DNA of 64,000 nt from Eumeta japonica (GCA_005406025.1 BGZK01000072.1:620001-684000); one strand, 5' to 3'. Positions 34,741 through 46,785 are shown, counted from the stretch's first letter. The notes: generated by a model from the letters alone, not told the origin. Made by a program: numbers and translations.

Positions 34741-35577
34741 AATATTTTTGGGTATTAATACTCCTACATATTAAGTAAGGGAAAAATTTCGTTACTCGGG
34801 TCCCACATGATCTCACAGAAGGAAATCTAATAAATCGTATGCTCATTTGTGATTCTCTATAAAAATGTAATGAAACCAAACCGTTTTCAAAAAGATTGAT
34901 CACTGATGATAAATGGATTACCTACTACAAGAATGTGCAAAAAAGATCATGGTCAAAAGGCAAGGACGCCACAGACTATAGCGAAATCCGAATTAACTCA
35001 CTATAAATTTATTCTATTTGTATGGCGGGATTGGAAGGTCATTTTCATTATGAACTTTTAACACCGGGCAAAATCTGATCTCTACTGCTAACAGATGGTG
35101 AGACTCAAGCAAGAAGTAGAAAAAAACTGTCGGAATTGATCAACCGAAAGGGTGTGGTTTTTCGCCATGATAACGTTAGATCACACACATCTTTAGCCAC
35201 TAGCAAATATTAAGAGAGTTTGGTTGGGAAGTGTTAATGCTTCTACCACATAGCCCTGGCCTCGCACCCTCAAATTTTTACCTGTTTCGATCTCTTCAGA
35301 ATTTTTTAGGTAATGTTAGATTAACATCAAAAGAGGAACTATCAAAACTATTTGTTGCAGTCTTTTAATCAGTAGTCCCAAAACTTCTACAGCAATGGGA
35401 ACTGTATGTAACTACCCACAAAATGGCAACAAGTTGTTGAAGAAAATGGCATTTATATATGACTGAATATATGACGAAATATATTCAGTATAGTCATATT
35501 TACAAAATATATAAATATGACATAAAATTATTTTGATTTTGTATATAAAACACTAAAAAATTTTTCCCCGGCCTTAT
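34741..35577 (+). pseudogene. Mariner (Tc1/mariner) transposase relic, 5'-truncated
   Basis: Shifting frames carry landmarks of a mariner transposase: VPHDLTEGNLINRMLICDSL (34799 on), KRLITDDKWITY around the first catalytic Asp (about 34890), KRSWSKGKDA, a region matching WRDWKVIF, then VFRHDNVRSHTSLA with the second Asp (about 35158-35199) and HSPGLAPSNFYLF, where the third catalytic Asp is Asn (about 35262). The 3' end 'ttttccccggccttata' at 35561-35577 resembles the inverted repeat of the mariner at 38821-40077. The first third of the gene and the 5' inverted repeat were not found. Inactive. Confidence 0.85.
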
Positions 35578-37966
35578 ACAATATATAGTGGCCATCTAAC
35601 TAATCTTTCTTTTTGATCCTCATTTTCCTTTAACCAAACGTAAATATAAACCCGTCAGCAGTGCAAAATCAAAACCATATATTGTATAAAAAATATTTTA
35701 AAGCCATCACACGTTACATTCTCGTTCCGTTAGTGTTTATTTATTTAGTTAACTTCCCTGACGCGTATGCTACTGAATGCATTTCTGTTACACCTTCCAT
35801 CTAAAATGCTCCTGCCGCTACTTCGTTCTCATTCACAAACAGTCTGATAAGTAGACCGTCATCGTTATTTTGAAACTATTTTAAAATCGAAGATTCATAC
35901 AAAAAAAATCTATTTATCAAATGTGTTTTGCTGTTCTACCGTCCAGATGATTTTACTGAATTTTGTCATTAATTCAGTAAAGGCATCACTATATTTGCAT
36001 AATTTTCTACTATATAATTTCCATAAATTGAACCCTGAAAATTGTTTCAGTTTTTTTTAGGTCTTGAGAGAACTCAAAATTTAAAATACAATTCTACTCA
36101 ATTCTCGCCGATAGCACAACTTGTTCACTTATTTCATATCCCAATGCAGTAAATGACCAATAAAACGATTCGATGGTATAAATTTTAGCCAAATCTGCGT
36201 CTTTGAATGTCAGTAAATTTGTGTGTAATCCGTTACAAAAAGATTCGAATGGCTCCCCATAACTAAATCATACACGCATATAAAATTATATTTTATTCCT
36301 GCTAATACCGTATCAATCTTTCTTTGAAACTTTGATTGAAGGTTTTGCGCATTGTTCAATCCTTTCAAAATAATATTCACAGCGGCCTATTGTTCTCTCA
36401 TTGTCTCGTTTGTCTTTTTTCACTGATTGTGTCATTATATAACAATATTCAATTATGCTGATGTACGTAATTTACCTTATATATAAATTCTTCCTACAAT
36501 GGTTCTACTTTTTCTTCATAAAATTTTCCGGGTGTATTTATTATCCTATAAAAAGTTTTGGAGACAGGCCAAGCACAGTTGTAACGCCGCCTACTTTTGT
36601 TACTTGTGGTATTTTCGTAGAGCGACCAGCGCTACGTAACGTTGAATAAACTCGTCAACATCATTATACAGTAACTCTCGAACAATTACCTCGAGATCTC
36701 AGTGTTACCTGTAATGTGTATATTACTTCACTTCTACTAATTTGTAATGTGCAAACTCCAGGGGAAATCATATACGGAATACTATATTATTTATTTCCTT
36801 CTTCCATTAGACTTTTCGGTCTCTACTCCCAATAAATCTTCTGTAATACATTTGAAAAAATGAATTAAACTGCAGACCTACAATTAATCTTTGTGCTTAT
36901 GAATGTATTTCACAAAATTAAACAATAAGACGTAAATCTATTATTCATTTGTTTTTAATATTTTTTTATCGATTTCCCCAGTGCTCTCTTTCTAACACTA
37001 GCAATACATTCCTTCTATTTAAAATACTCATTTTTGTCTTCAAATACATAAAATATTTTTTTGTATTCAGAGTTATGTTCATCGTGTTCGCTCCGGTACA
37101 ATAAATATGTAACACAATTTTGGTCATAAAAGAAAAGCTTGAACAATATGGCATCTTGTGTCCGATATATTGACTTTATATAATGTGGGACGCTACAGTT
37201 ATCTCTTGGATTATAATAGAGAATCAAATTATAATTTTGTCATAATACATGTCATTTCGCTTACAAACGCGAAAGCGGTTCAAGGGCTGTGCAAGAAAAC
37301 AAATCACACCTTATTTTTAAAATCAGTTCATATTATAATAAAAAAATAAAGCATACCTCAATTTTTGAAATCAGCACATTCGTTTTATAAGAAATCAAAT
37401 CACATCTTATTCCTTAGAACTATATCTATTTTTAACAAATTAAACTATACCTCTTATTTTTAATTCGATCTTCACATTTCAATCCAATCTTGTTTTAAGC
37501 CATGCTGTCCTGCCTAACATGACGGGCAGATCAAACATATACTTTCCTATCGACTACGCCGTAATCGCCTTCAAAATTTATATTTTTCCTATTTATATTT
37601 TTAATAATCAACTTACGACTGTACGATTTTTGTATGAAACACTGTCAATTTTTTTTTATGAAATCATCCTATTATCGGCAGCGCACCGTAGAATGCGTCT
37701 CCAATAAAGTATTAAAATTATTTTTGAATCATTTTGGTTCATTTCATACTGAGACTGCTCCAAAAATATACATATTACCCGTTAACGCGATAAGATTCCC
37801 ACGTAAATGTAAATAAAATAGCATAGTAATACTCAAGAGAATAACGGCAGTCTTTGTCTATTTATTGTAGCGAAACAGCGAATCCAACATGACGTACCGC
37901 ACGCCGTGATATTCCGTCTGACTTACTAATATCATGAATATAAATTGAAACATCATGGATATTTAC
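35578..37966. other. AT-rich non-coding DNA
   Basis: No gene or well-defined repeat recognised in 2.4 kb. Open frames are short and low in complexity. Confidence 0.5.
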
Positions 37967-38003
37967 GGTGCTCCGCCGCGAGTGCCGCTCGCGGCGGAGC
38001 ACC
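37967..38003. repeat. Perfect GC-rich 16-bp inverted repeat
   Basis: Arm GGTGCTCCGCCGCGAG (37967-37982), loop tgccg (37983-37987), arm CTCGCGGCGGAGCACC (37988-38003). The stem is perfect and 13 of 16 pairs are G:C, in DNA that is otherwise strongly A/T. It has no downstream T run and this is a eukaryotic genome, so it is not a rho-independent terminator. Confidence 0.95.
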
Positions 38004-38820
38004 ATCTACGAGCCTGCTATTGAAACAACTCGCGTTGAAAACTCCATACAACCTCGCCACTGTTTTGAATCGTAATTATAAAATTTCTGTCCGACGCTTT
38101 CACAAAAGATATAAAGTTCAATTTCATGTTGCAAGCTATCTAGGTGACCTATATAGCTAGAAATCTGTACATATATCAAATTTTTGCTGACAAAAAACAG
38201 AAAATACTGTGTAAACATCTGTATCTCCTGATAAAGATCTTCATGCTATATTTTAAAAACAAGGTTGCTTATCCACTTATGCCCTACGCTTGTATGCAAT
38301 ATATGTAAGAAAGAAATATTTATGAAAGAATGATTGTATTTTTCTTTGCCAAAAAATTACTATTGCATAATTATTATGTGGACCTCCATTGGTTGCCGGA
38401 TTCAGATCTTTTAATAAGAAGTGGTAGAATTGGTGAATATCCGTGAAAATTAAACTGTATTAAATTTTTAACTTGCTTTGTTACTTTGAACACTCTTCAG
38501 TTGCTCCGTTGAAAAATTGAATTTGTTGTCGCTTTTTTTTTACCATGTCTACCAATATACCATCAATACACTGATCGACAGTGTGGCATAATTTTAAAAT
38601 ATGTTTAGTGTTTAATTTTAGTTAAGTTGACGTCACAATTTTTTTGTGATGTTAATACTAGATTGGTGTTGTATCGACATCAACGATTTCACTATTATTA
38701 TTGTTGAATGTAATCCCACAAAAGTATTCATTATTTAAATAAAATATCTATAATAAAATTCAAGTACAAAAATCTGTAAGAGATTAAATTATCTTACTAG
38801 ATTAAAAAGAACTGAAAATG
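38004..38820. other. AT-rich non-coding DNA
   Basis: No gene recognised. Short frames overlap on both strands at 37945-38218 without domain content. Confidence 0.5.
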
Positions 38821-40077
38821 TATAGGGTTGAGGAAAATGTTTTCTCATATATTATATACAAATTGAAGATAATTTTTCAGCATAATTTATTTACATTTAA
38901 TTGTAAAATATATATAGGACTATTTGTATGTACATATATGTGCCATTTTGTTCAACAATTTGTTTCCATTTTATAAGAAGTGACATAATCACATTGCTGT
39001 AAATTTGTAATTTGTAATTGCTTAAAAATTGTAATTGCAAATTTGTAACAAGTAGTTTTAACAGTCTTCTCTTAATGTTAACCTAACTCTACCTACAGAA
39101 TTCTAAAGAGATCGAAACAGGCAAAAATCTGAGGATGCAAGATCAGGGCTATATGGTAGATGCATTAACACTTCCCAACCAAACTCTCTCAATATTTATT
39201 GAGTTGCTAAATGAGTATGGTCTGGCGTTATTATGGTCAAAAACCACACCCATTCTGTTGAACAATTCCGGCCGTTTTTTTCTAATTCTTGCTTGAGTCT
39301 CATCAGTTGTTTGCAGTAGAGACATGAATTGATGGTTTTTCGCGGTGGTAAGAACTCATAATAAATAATGCTTTTCGATCCCACCATACACGTAACATCA
39401 ACTTATTGCGAGTTAATCAGATTTTCGCCATGGTCTGTGGAGCTTGCTTGCCTTTGACCATAATCTTTTTCACACGTATTTTCGTAAATAACCATTTTTC
39501 ATCATTAGTGATCAATTTAATAAAAGAAAACGGTTCTGTTTCATTACGTTTCAATAGAGAATCGCAAATGAATACGTTATTTATTACATTTCTTTCAGTG
39601 AGCTCCAGTGACATCTAACTATTTGAGCTATTTTGTTTATCCTGCTTTTTCAAATGGATCAAAAATGTATTGTGGTCAATCTCCGATCTTTAGCAATGTT
39701 TTAAGAACTAATATACCGATCCTGCTCTATTTGTTCCAAAATTGCATCAATTTTATCCGTAACAGGTTGACCAGACCGAGGTTCATCTTTGGCATTAAAA
39801 TTACCGGACTGTTTTCAGTTTGAACCAGTTTTGTGGCACTCTTACATACACTACATAATGTCCATAAGTGTCACAGATGCTTTTTGCGACTTGTTTTGCA
39901 TTTTTTTTCTTTTTTGTAATAAAACTTCAAAATGTATCGAATTTCTACAATAGATTCATTCATTTTGGCAGGCTACTTTTTATTATTTATTATTTTTTTA
40001 AATGTCGTCTATTTAATAGTAACAAAACTAGCCAGATACAAACAACACATCAAAAGAGATTTCACTCCAACCTTATA
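38821..40077 (-). mobile_element. Mariner element, near full length with terminal inverted repeats, coding region dead
   Basis: Ends are TATAGGGTTGAGGAAAATG at 38821 (plus) and, on minus, TATAAGGTTGGAGTGAAAT from 40077. The span is 1257 bp, the usual mariner size, with TA at each end. On minus the transposase begins near 39963 (MNESIVEIRYILKFYYKK) and continues through frameshifts and stops. KLITNDEKWL carries the first Asp. The second catalytic position reads HNNARPY (Asp replaced by Asn, about 39233). YSPDLASSDF keeps the third Asp (about 39135). Shared phrases and 3' ends with the relic at 34741-35577 show the two are the same family. Confidence 0.88.
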
Positions 40078-40440
40078 TTATAAAATACAAAACCTAACCT
40101 AATATGTTCCGGTATTCAGCTAAATGCATTTTAATATAAAGTATAGGACCTACACTAACATTACACACAAGTAAAAATATTAACAAATGTTAACAGGCTA
40201 CGAAATTAAATATATGACTTTGTTTAATCTCACATTATGAATAGCCAAAAAACCTGCGCGGCGTTGAAACTCCGCCACAATTTATACGCTTGAAGTAATT
40301 TATAACCCGTAAATTAAAAAATAACATGTTTTATTCAAAATCCGAAATTAAATGAATTGATTAAATGGAGTGACAACAGAGTTGCAGCCCCATCTTATTA
40401 GCTGGTTATAACCATGAAGGTATTTCTTTAGTAAATACTA
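40078..40440. other. AT-rich non-coding DNA
   Basis: Nothing recognised. Confidence 0.45.
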
Positions 40441-40492
40441 GCTTTTGCCCACAGCTCCGCCTCAGTATACATAAAATGAATTCCTTCGTCTT
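40441..40492 (+). repeat. Modular repeat, copy E head
   Basis: The run 'gcttttgcccacagctccg' followed by 'tatacataaaatgaattcct' matches the heads at 9676 and 16743. Its array and tail appear only after the jockey relic (41770 onward), which suggests the retrotransposon inserted into the element just after the head. Confidence 0.6.
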
Positions 40493-41608
40493 GAGTGTTT
40501 TTCAATCTGTCTAAGGCATTCGATTGTGTAAATCACGAAAATCTGATCAAAAAGATACATCATTATGGATTTACGGGCTGTGCACACAATCTTCAGACAT
40601 CATATTTGACTAACAGGGCTGACAAGGTCGATATCAATGACGGATCTAGACGATCGTCTAGATCCGTTATCCGCATGGGGTACCACAGGGATCGACTTTT
40701 GGTCTTTCTGTTTTAATTTATATTAATGACTTACCTAGCCTTGTAAAGATATTCATGAGATAGTACTGTTTGCTAATGACAGATCTTTATTATTCAACGT
40801 TAAAAGACACCCACTCGATTATGACGATGTGAACATTACTATTTCCAAATTGAAAAATTATTTACTCTAAATAATTTACTTCTTAATAGGAAGAAAACAA
40901 AATGTGTAAAATTTTCACTTCCAAATGTAAAAAAAATATCTGGAACTATTTTAATAAGAAACGAGTAAACTAGTTGAAACTACTGGAGTCCTGGGTGTTA
41001 CTTTAGATAATACATTTCAGCAGGGTTTTATATGGGTGAGGTGAAAAAAAGTTTTAGCTCTGCTGAATTTGCAATAAAAAGATAAGAAATTTGTCCGATA
41101 TTCAAACCGACAGAATGGTTTATATTGGCTCATTCCATAGTTTGATATCATATTGCATCCACTTTAAAGTCGTTGCGAATGTGCACAGGATTTTCATGTT
41201 GCAAAAGCGGGACACTCACGCGTTTGACGGGCTGGTACCTCGTTTTTCTCTTAGAAGTAAGTTTAAAGAAATTATAACTATAACTGTGGCATCGCGGTTT
41301 GTTAGACAAAATTTAATATAATTGAAAAAAATTTAGATCCTTTTATTATAGACTTAATATCAATACTAAAAATAAAAATAAACTATGTTTACATCTTAGT
41401 TGACCGCATAAGATTGCGAATTAATTTAGGGGGTTCGGTGTGCACATGTTCAAAAAGATCTTTGAGGATATACAAAATTTACTCTTATACAAATTTAAAG
41501 TCTTTGTAAAGCAAACACTGCAAAAAAGGGTATTATAAAATCCCTGAATGTTTAGAGGATAAATGGGCACGAAGAGCTCGACTCCCTACGTTTCTTTTCT
41601 TGCAATAG
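40493..41608 (+). pseudogene. Jockey-type non-LTR retrotransposon relic
   Basis: The frame 40495-40716 encodes FFNLSKAFDCVNHENLIKKI, the RT block with the first catalytic Asp, then HHYGFTG and VIRMG. After a frameshift a VLFANDRSLLF motif shows the catalytic box with its first Asp changed to Asn (about 40768). Later pieces include LVYIGSFHSLISY-like sequence and MLQKRDTHAFDGLVPRFSLR (in 41091-41321), and the C-terminal phrase YYKIPECLEDKWA before a stop at 41606-41608. It is the same general type as the relic at 13445-14650, in opposite orientation. Endonuclease and ORF1 are absent. A 28-bp palindrome sits inside the RT. Confidence 0.85.
40640..40667. repeat. 28-bp perfect palindrome inside the jockey RT
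   Basis: ACGGATCTAGACGA followed without spacer by its exact reverse complement TCGTCTAGATCCGT. It lies in the open frame between the VDIN and VIRMG parts and does not break it. Confidence 0.95.
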
Positions 41609-41769
41609 TTTTATATAAAATTGTATTTTTATATATATTTTGTTTGAAAAGCAAATTCCTTGCTCGTTCTTTTTGAGAAATAATTACCTTACGAGCGAGT
41701 AGCAATTTTTAAAAAAAAGCAATATCAATTAAAAGGCAATTTGAATAAAAAACAAATTGTACACCGCTC
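41609..41769 (+). other. Probable 3' end of the jockey relic
   Basis: AT-rich sequence between the jockey stop and the modular-repeat array. No target-site duplication was identified. Confidence 0.3.
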
Positions 41770-42062
41770 CGTCATCATCATCGAAGTCAAAATCCCGATC
41801 AGGATAGCGATATCAATTTCTTTCATTCTCGATTCCGATCCTAGTCCCATTTTTGACTTTGACTCCGGTTTTGATCTAACGAGATTCCGTTTCTATTCTT
41901 CCGTTTCTATTAATGATGCCGGTCCCGCTTTGAGTTTTCATCCCAATACTGCTTCTCATTCCGATTTGGGCTTCGCTCTTTATTCTAATTTTGATCTGAC
42001 ACTCAATTCTAACCTTGGTCTCATTCTCCATTTGCATACCAGTTTCGAATTTCAAGTCTAAT
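41770..42062 (+). repeat. Modular repeat, copy E array
   Basis: Words 'gaagtcaaaatcccgatc', 'ctcgattccgatcctagtc', 'gactttgactccggttttg', 'attctaattttgatctgac' continue for about 290 bp. Open frames on both strands follow from the short word lengths and encode Ser/Asp/Phe-rich or Lys/Glu/Ile-rich low-complexity chains. Confidence 0.7.
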
Positions 42063-42209
42063 TTACACCCTTTGTACAATTACGATTCGGCTACGAGTCA
42101 CGATTCTGATTTGAATGAACAAGTAGCAAATACTATTAGTGTCAAAATAAAGTTTTGACTTTATTACTCGGGGTTAGTGTAGCTTATTGTAAGTGAAAGA
42201 AATATGAGA

Positions 42210-42870
42210 ATATTTAGTGGCAGGAATATGAAAATGAAGCCAAATTTTTTTTAAAGCTTTTTGTTTGTGCTTACAACATATAGTTAGTTTCAGAGTAACC
42301 GAATAAATGGTTTAAGAACGGAAAAAAAAACAAAATACACATAGCGGTTTCGAGTTTCCATAAAACATTTCATGCCTTATTTCACCCTCTTAGACTGATT
42401 TTCCAAATATGATACATGTCATTATTTTTCATTTGTAATAAGTAACTAATATATAAGAGTTGTTATCAATAGCTTCAGCGGTTTGTATTTTTATATAAAA
42501 TTTTCAACCCTTATTTCATCTTTTTTATGGTTACTGTCAAAATCGATTCGTGTCGTTTTTTTATTAGTAATGATTAGTCAAAATATAATTTTGACATAAA
42601 TACCTTAAGCGACTTCAATTTCCCAAGCAACATTTTTTTCCGCATTTTACCCCCTTCAGAGTTAATAAAAAAAAATGTATGTATTTTTTCTTATTTGTAT
42701 AAGTAACTAAAATGTTAAGTTTGACATCTGTAGCTTCGACGGTTTCGATTTTTCATACAACAGTATTTCATAATCTTTATCCATTTAAGAGTTGACTTTC
42801 TGAAAAACCTTTCTCAGTGCTCGCCTACGTTATAACAGAAATCTTAATTCAAAATTTCTAGTCTCTGGAC
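42210..42870 (+). repeat. Modular repeat, copy E tail: four degenerate ~131-bp tandem units
   Basis: Four units begin near 42343 ('agcggtttcgagtttcc'), 42476 ('agcggtttgtattttta'), 42608 ('agcgacttcaatttccc') and 42738 ('gacggtttcgatttttc'), spaced 133, 132 and 130 bp. Each then has a version of 'ttatttcaccctcttag' and, in units 1 and 3, 'tttgtaataagtaacta'. The units are too diverged to be recent. Confidence 0.7.
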
Positions 42871-43205
42871 CCAGTAGATTAGACTTTGTGTTGATATATC
42901 AGTCAGCCAGTTTACTTTTTTATATGGATACAGATGAAGCCGCTTATTAGTAGCCGTAACTACACAACAATTTTACTAGATGAGCAGAATGGTCTCTTTT
43001 ATCTATATATTGCAGAATTTCATCAATAAATCCTCTCAAACTATTTAATCTACAAATATTAAACTCTTCGTTAATAACCTCGTAACTTCGTAGTCATGTG
43101 AGATGTTTATCGGACGAAAATATTCGATATGGAATGTTTATTGAAAATCCAACTTTTGGCAGGATGAAATAAGGAATATAAGTCTATAAAGAAACCTATC
43201 ATTTT
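42871..43205. other. AT-rich non-coding DNA
   Basis: Nothing recognised. Confidence 0.45.
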
Positions 43206-43250
43206 TAGGGATCCGTAGCAAAAGGAATACCGGAAATAGTTTCATTTTTC
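43206..43250 (-). repeat. Possible end of the 'accggccaagtgcgag' repeat
   Basis: The plus strand reads 'ttttagggatccgtagcaaa' and 'aggaataccgg', resembling the reverse of the 'tacggaaccctaaaa' end seen worn at 53335-53440. A 'cggtccgtctgtccatg' tract at about 43718 may belong to the same copy. Weak. Confidence 0.3.
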
Positions 43251-44264
43251 ACGTCCTTCCATGTGTGTACATAGTTCTTATACACGTACATTACAGACTT
43301 ATTACTCCGTATGTACAAATTGTGTTGCACTTCATGTGACACTGACGTTTCATATGAGTCTACGTGTTTTTGCTAATTGTATAGGGTTAATTTTATGCTT
43401 AAACTTAACGTTATGTTTAGGAAATCTAAAAAAAACAATTTCAGAATTTGTAAACTTAGTCATAGAACTTTTATAAATTAATTCTCCTATAAAATTTTTT
43501 AGATACACAAAATTTTCAATGGCAACAAGTATTGTTTCAAATTTGTATGAAGTGACTTAATGTTCGTTTAATTAAAACGAAGTGCAATTGTAAATTTTAT
43601 TTCGTTTTATTCGTCGGATGAAGGATACGAGAGGCCAACTCCAAATTTGACCGAATTAAGTGATTTTAAGCCAAATAAAAAAACGTAATCCTTATTGTTT
43701 CATTATGATCATCTTTCGGTCCGTCTGTCCATGTACCACTTTTCAATTAGCTACACGACTTTCAGAATCAATAGATTCTGATGAAATCGCTACGATCTGA
43801 GAGCGGGAATGATGTCGGGGACGAATTGCGTACTTTCCATCTCGGTGAAAAATCACTTTTTTCCTGCATATTTGGTGGTGCGAAAAAAATTATGTACTCA
43901 ACACGGAAGAAAAGTAGGACATGCCCACCCGCGATTACGTCACTCGAGTCGAAGGCGAGTGTGACATAATTTGATGATTTCTTTTTCTTCAAATTTTTTC
44001 AAACTTTATATAATTTCAAGTCTATCACGAGTTTATTATAACGGCAAATCTAATTGAAAAAATATTGCTCGAGCCGTCATTTGGGCTGCAGTTGGCCATA
44101 AGGACGTAATCACGATTCAGTTCGGTAGGCATTATTAATTCTATTGATCTATTTTTTAACTACCTGTTCAACGTGCGTCAAATTTCTTATATCTATTCCA
44201 TCCTAGTCCTTTATTCGATAAAGATTTTTCGGGTTTGTCTGATTGATGTGATCACAAACTTTAA
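43251..44264. other. AT-rich non-coding DNA
   Basis: No gene recognised. The 60-75-codon frames at 43768-43992 overlap on both strands without domain content. Confidence 0.45.
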
Positions 44265-44400
44265 ATCAGTTCTAATTTTGATCTCGGTTTTAATCTAAGT
44301 TAACGAAGCTCCATTTTAGTTTCCTCTAAAATCTATTCCGTTTTCGATTCAGATCCAAGTTCCGCTCTCAGCGCTTCCGGTCATATCATAGTCTTGCTTT
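44265..44400 (+). repeat. TCGAT/GATCC-type array fragment
   Basis: Words 'tctaattttgatctcggtt', 'attccgttttcgattcag', 'atccaagttccgctctcag' match the array vocabulary. No head or tail units are attached. Confidence 0.45.
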
Positions 44401-46785
44401 CAGTGATAGTCATGGTTTTGTTCTTACTCAATATAACATTATAATGCACATTCTGTATCCAACTCATTTACACTTACTTTGCATGCACACTTAGAAATAG
44501 GCATGAGTACATACCGCATTATTAACTCATGTCAGCTCTATATCATTTCGTTATATTAGTTTTTTTGACGCGTTATATTTTAGTGTTATTCTGGGTACAA
44601 TTTTAGTAAAATTTAATAAACACTAATAATGAGCTTCATATAATTATTAGACAATCAATATTTGGTGAGTATTTATTGACATATGTGCAAGAAAGATATT
44701 GGTGATTAAGTGGGTAATTAATTACATAAGATGGAATGCAAATACGTAATTTCCATTCGACTTCAATGTACGCCAAAGTGCTTGTAATGTAAACTAGAAT
44801 AGCTTCTTTATTAAATCAATGCCCTAGTAGATACATATAGCTTATGCGACCAGCGTCTCTGATGTATCGATTGTTTGAGCTGGTACTCGAAACACGAAAG
44901 GGGTGTATTAGGTCTATTGGGGGTATATTATCTAAGTCATTTTGGGGCATATTATTGTTGTTATGGTAATTTAAAATTATTCAAATGCATATGCACGCTC
45001 CGGGACAACGTGTAACCGGAAGCAAATCGCGGGCTTATGTGTCATACAATGACATCATACACTGCATGCATTATAGTTTGATAAATATATTTTATTAACA
45101 ATATCAGTAAGTTTAAACAAGCGCCGGATGATATTAAAAAAAATGTGGGAATTCCAAAAGTGCTCGCCGTTAAGTTTTTTATATTAAAATGCACAAATTA
45201 TAGAAAATGATATATGGTCAAATCATAATGGAGAATTAATTGAAAATGTAAAACAGAAAATTTACAATACAAACTTACCGTTCTATTTACTTGCAGCAAC
45301 ATCTAAGATATCTTATTAAAAACAAAGTATATAGAAAATATATTATTAAATACTAGGCTAAGTTTACTCATACGGTTGGTTAAAGATACTCTAACAGCCT
45401 TGTCCAAAACTCTTCGTTTCTCTCGATAGGTTACATTTGTTGATTTGTTATAAAATAATTAACAAACGTGAAAAAGCTTATATTCAATAGGCTTCTATTT
45501 TACATGAATCCGGTTATATTTACGTATTACGAGTATATATTTACCGGTTAATCGAATAATCGACTAGAATGGAATAGATATAAGGAATTTGACGCGTGAC
45601 GAACGGGTAGTCATATAAATTTATGCATAAATATTTAGTAGAATTTTATAGAACTACAAATTGTTGAACAATGAAGAAAATCTTTTTTATATTCCCACTG
45701 AACGTTCTTTGTAAAGATGCTTTTTCATAAATATTTTTTATAAATGATGACACATCTTTAAAAACGATGTAAATATTTAATGTTTTATATGATTTGAAAT
45801 ACGCGGCTTATTTTTATATTTTCAAAAGAAAAAAATGCTTTGATCTCTGTTGGCACGTCAGACGTTTCGAGAATTCGGCGCCGACAAATTTTGATGAGCC
45901 CTAGTTACGTGTTCCGCGGTTGGAGTACGGGCGCTACCCAACCTTGTTAAAGCCCTGTAAACGCTAAGCTAAAACGTTAGAAAATACAATTTTTTTTAAT
46001 CTTAAGCCGTTATATGTTACCGGTCTATTTAGATACATAATAAACAGTTGAAAAAAATGAAATGTAATCTATTGTAAGTTATCACGTGCACACCCATAAA
46101 AAATGTCGTAATAAAATACCTTCTTGAGAGTAATACTTTCTTCTTAAATAAGTTGTCTATCCTGTAATGGAATTGTAAATATTATACAACTGCAAACAAC
46201 TCGCTTTTATTACTGAATTCCGATACTTAAATATCCACTATTTAGTATGTGTAAATTAGTTATGTCATGTCGTTTCGTACATTAAGATAAATAAGTAATA
46301 TACACGCCAAAGGGGCGCTTCATTTCCCATGTTTTATTCACTAAATTATAAGTAATTTATTGTCAATTTAAACAATTACTAAATGTTTTGGTTATGTAAT
46401 AATATATATACATCGTTTCAAAGCCACTCTGCCAAATATTTATTTTGTTTACGTTTTGGGCCGTAACATTTTGCTTAGGTTTTTCTTAACTATAAATCTA
46501 ATTTTAAATATATTATAACTAACGTTTCTAGCATTCGTGAATAATTATTTTCGCCTATTTCTTATGAAATTTACTCATTCTAAATTTTAATTTTTAAAAA
46601 ACTACCTTTTTATTTTCATTTTAGTAAGTTGACAACGAATCTATACTCAACTACGAAAATCATTCGAAGTTGGTTAAATGCCAGCATATGCCATATTGTT
46701 TATTTCTTTAAGCTAAAATATTTCAGTCCAATTTTGTCTATCTATCAATTTATGTTAGTTTATTGTATTGGTTGATTACATGTTA
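44401..46785. other. AT-rich non-coding DNA
   Basis: No gene in 2.4 kb. A small mixed-composition spot at 45850-45965 ('aattcggcgccgacaaattt', 'ttccgcggttggagtacggg') is unexplained. Confidence 0.5.

Noticed and set aside
37967..38003. Rho-independent terminator
   Set aside because: The stem is right for one but there is no T run and the context is an insect nuclear genome.
41741..42079. 106-codon frame and its opposite-strand Lys/Glu-rich frame
   Set aside because: Both come from array copy E of the modular repeat.
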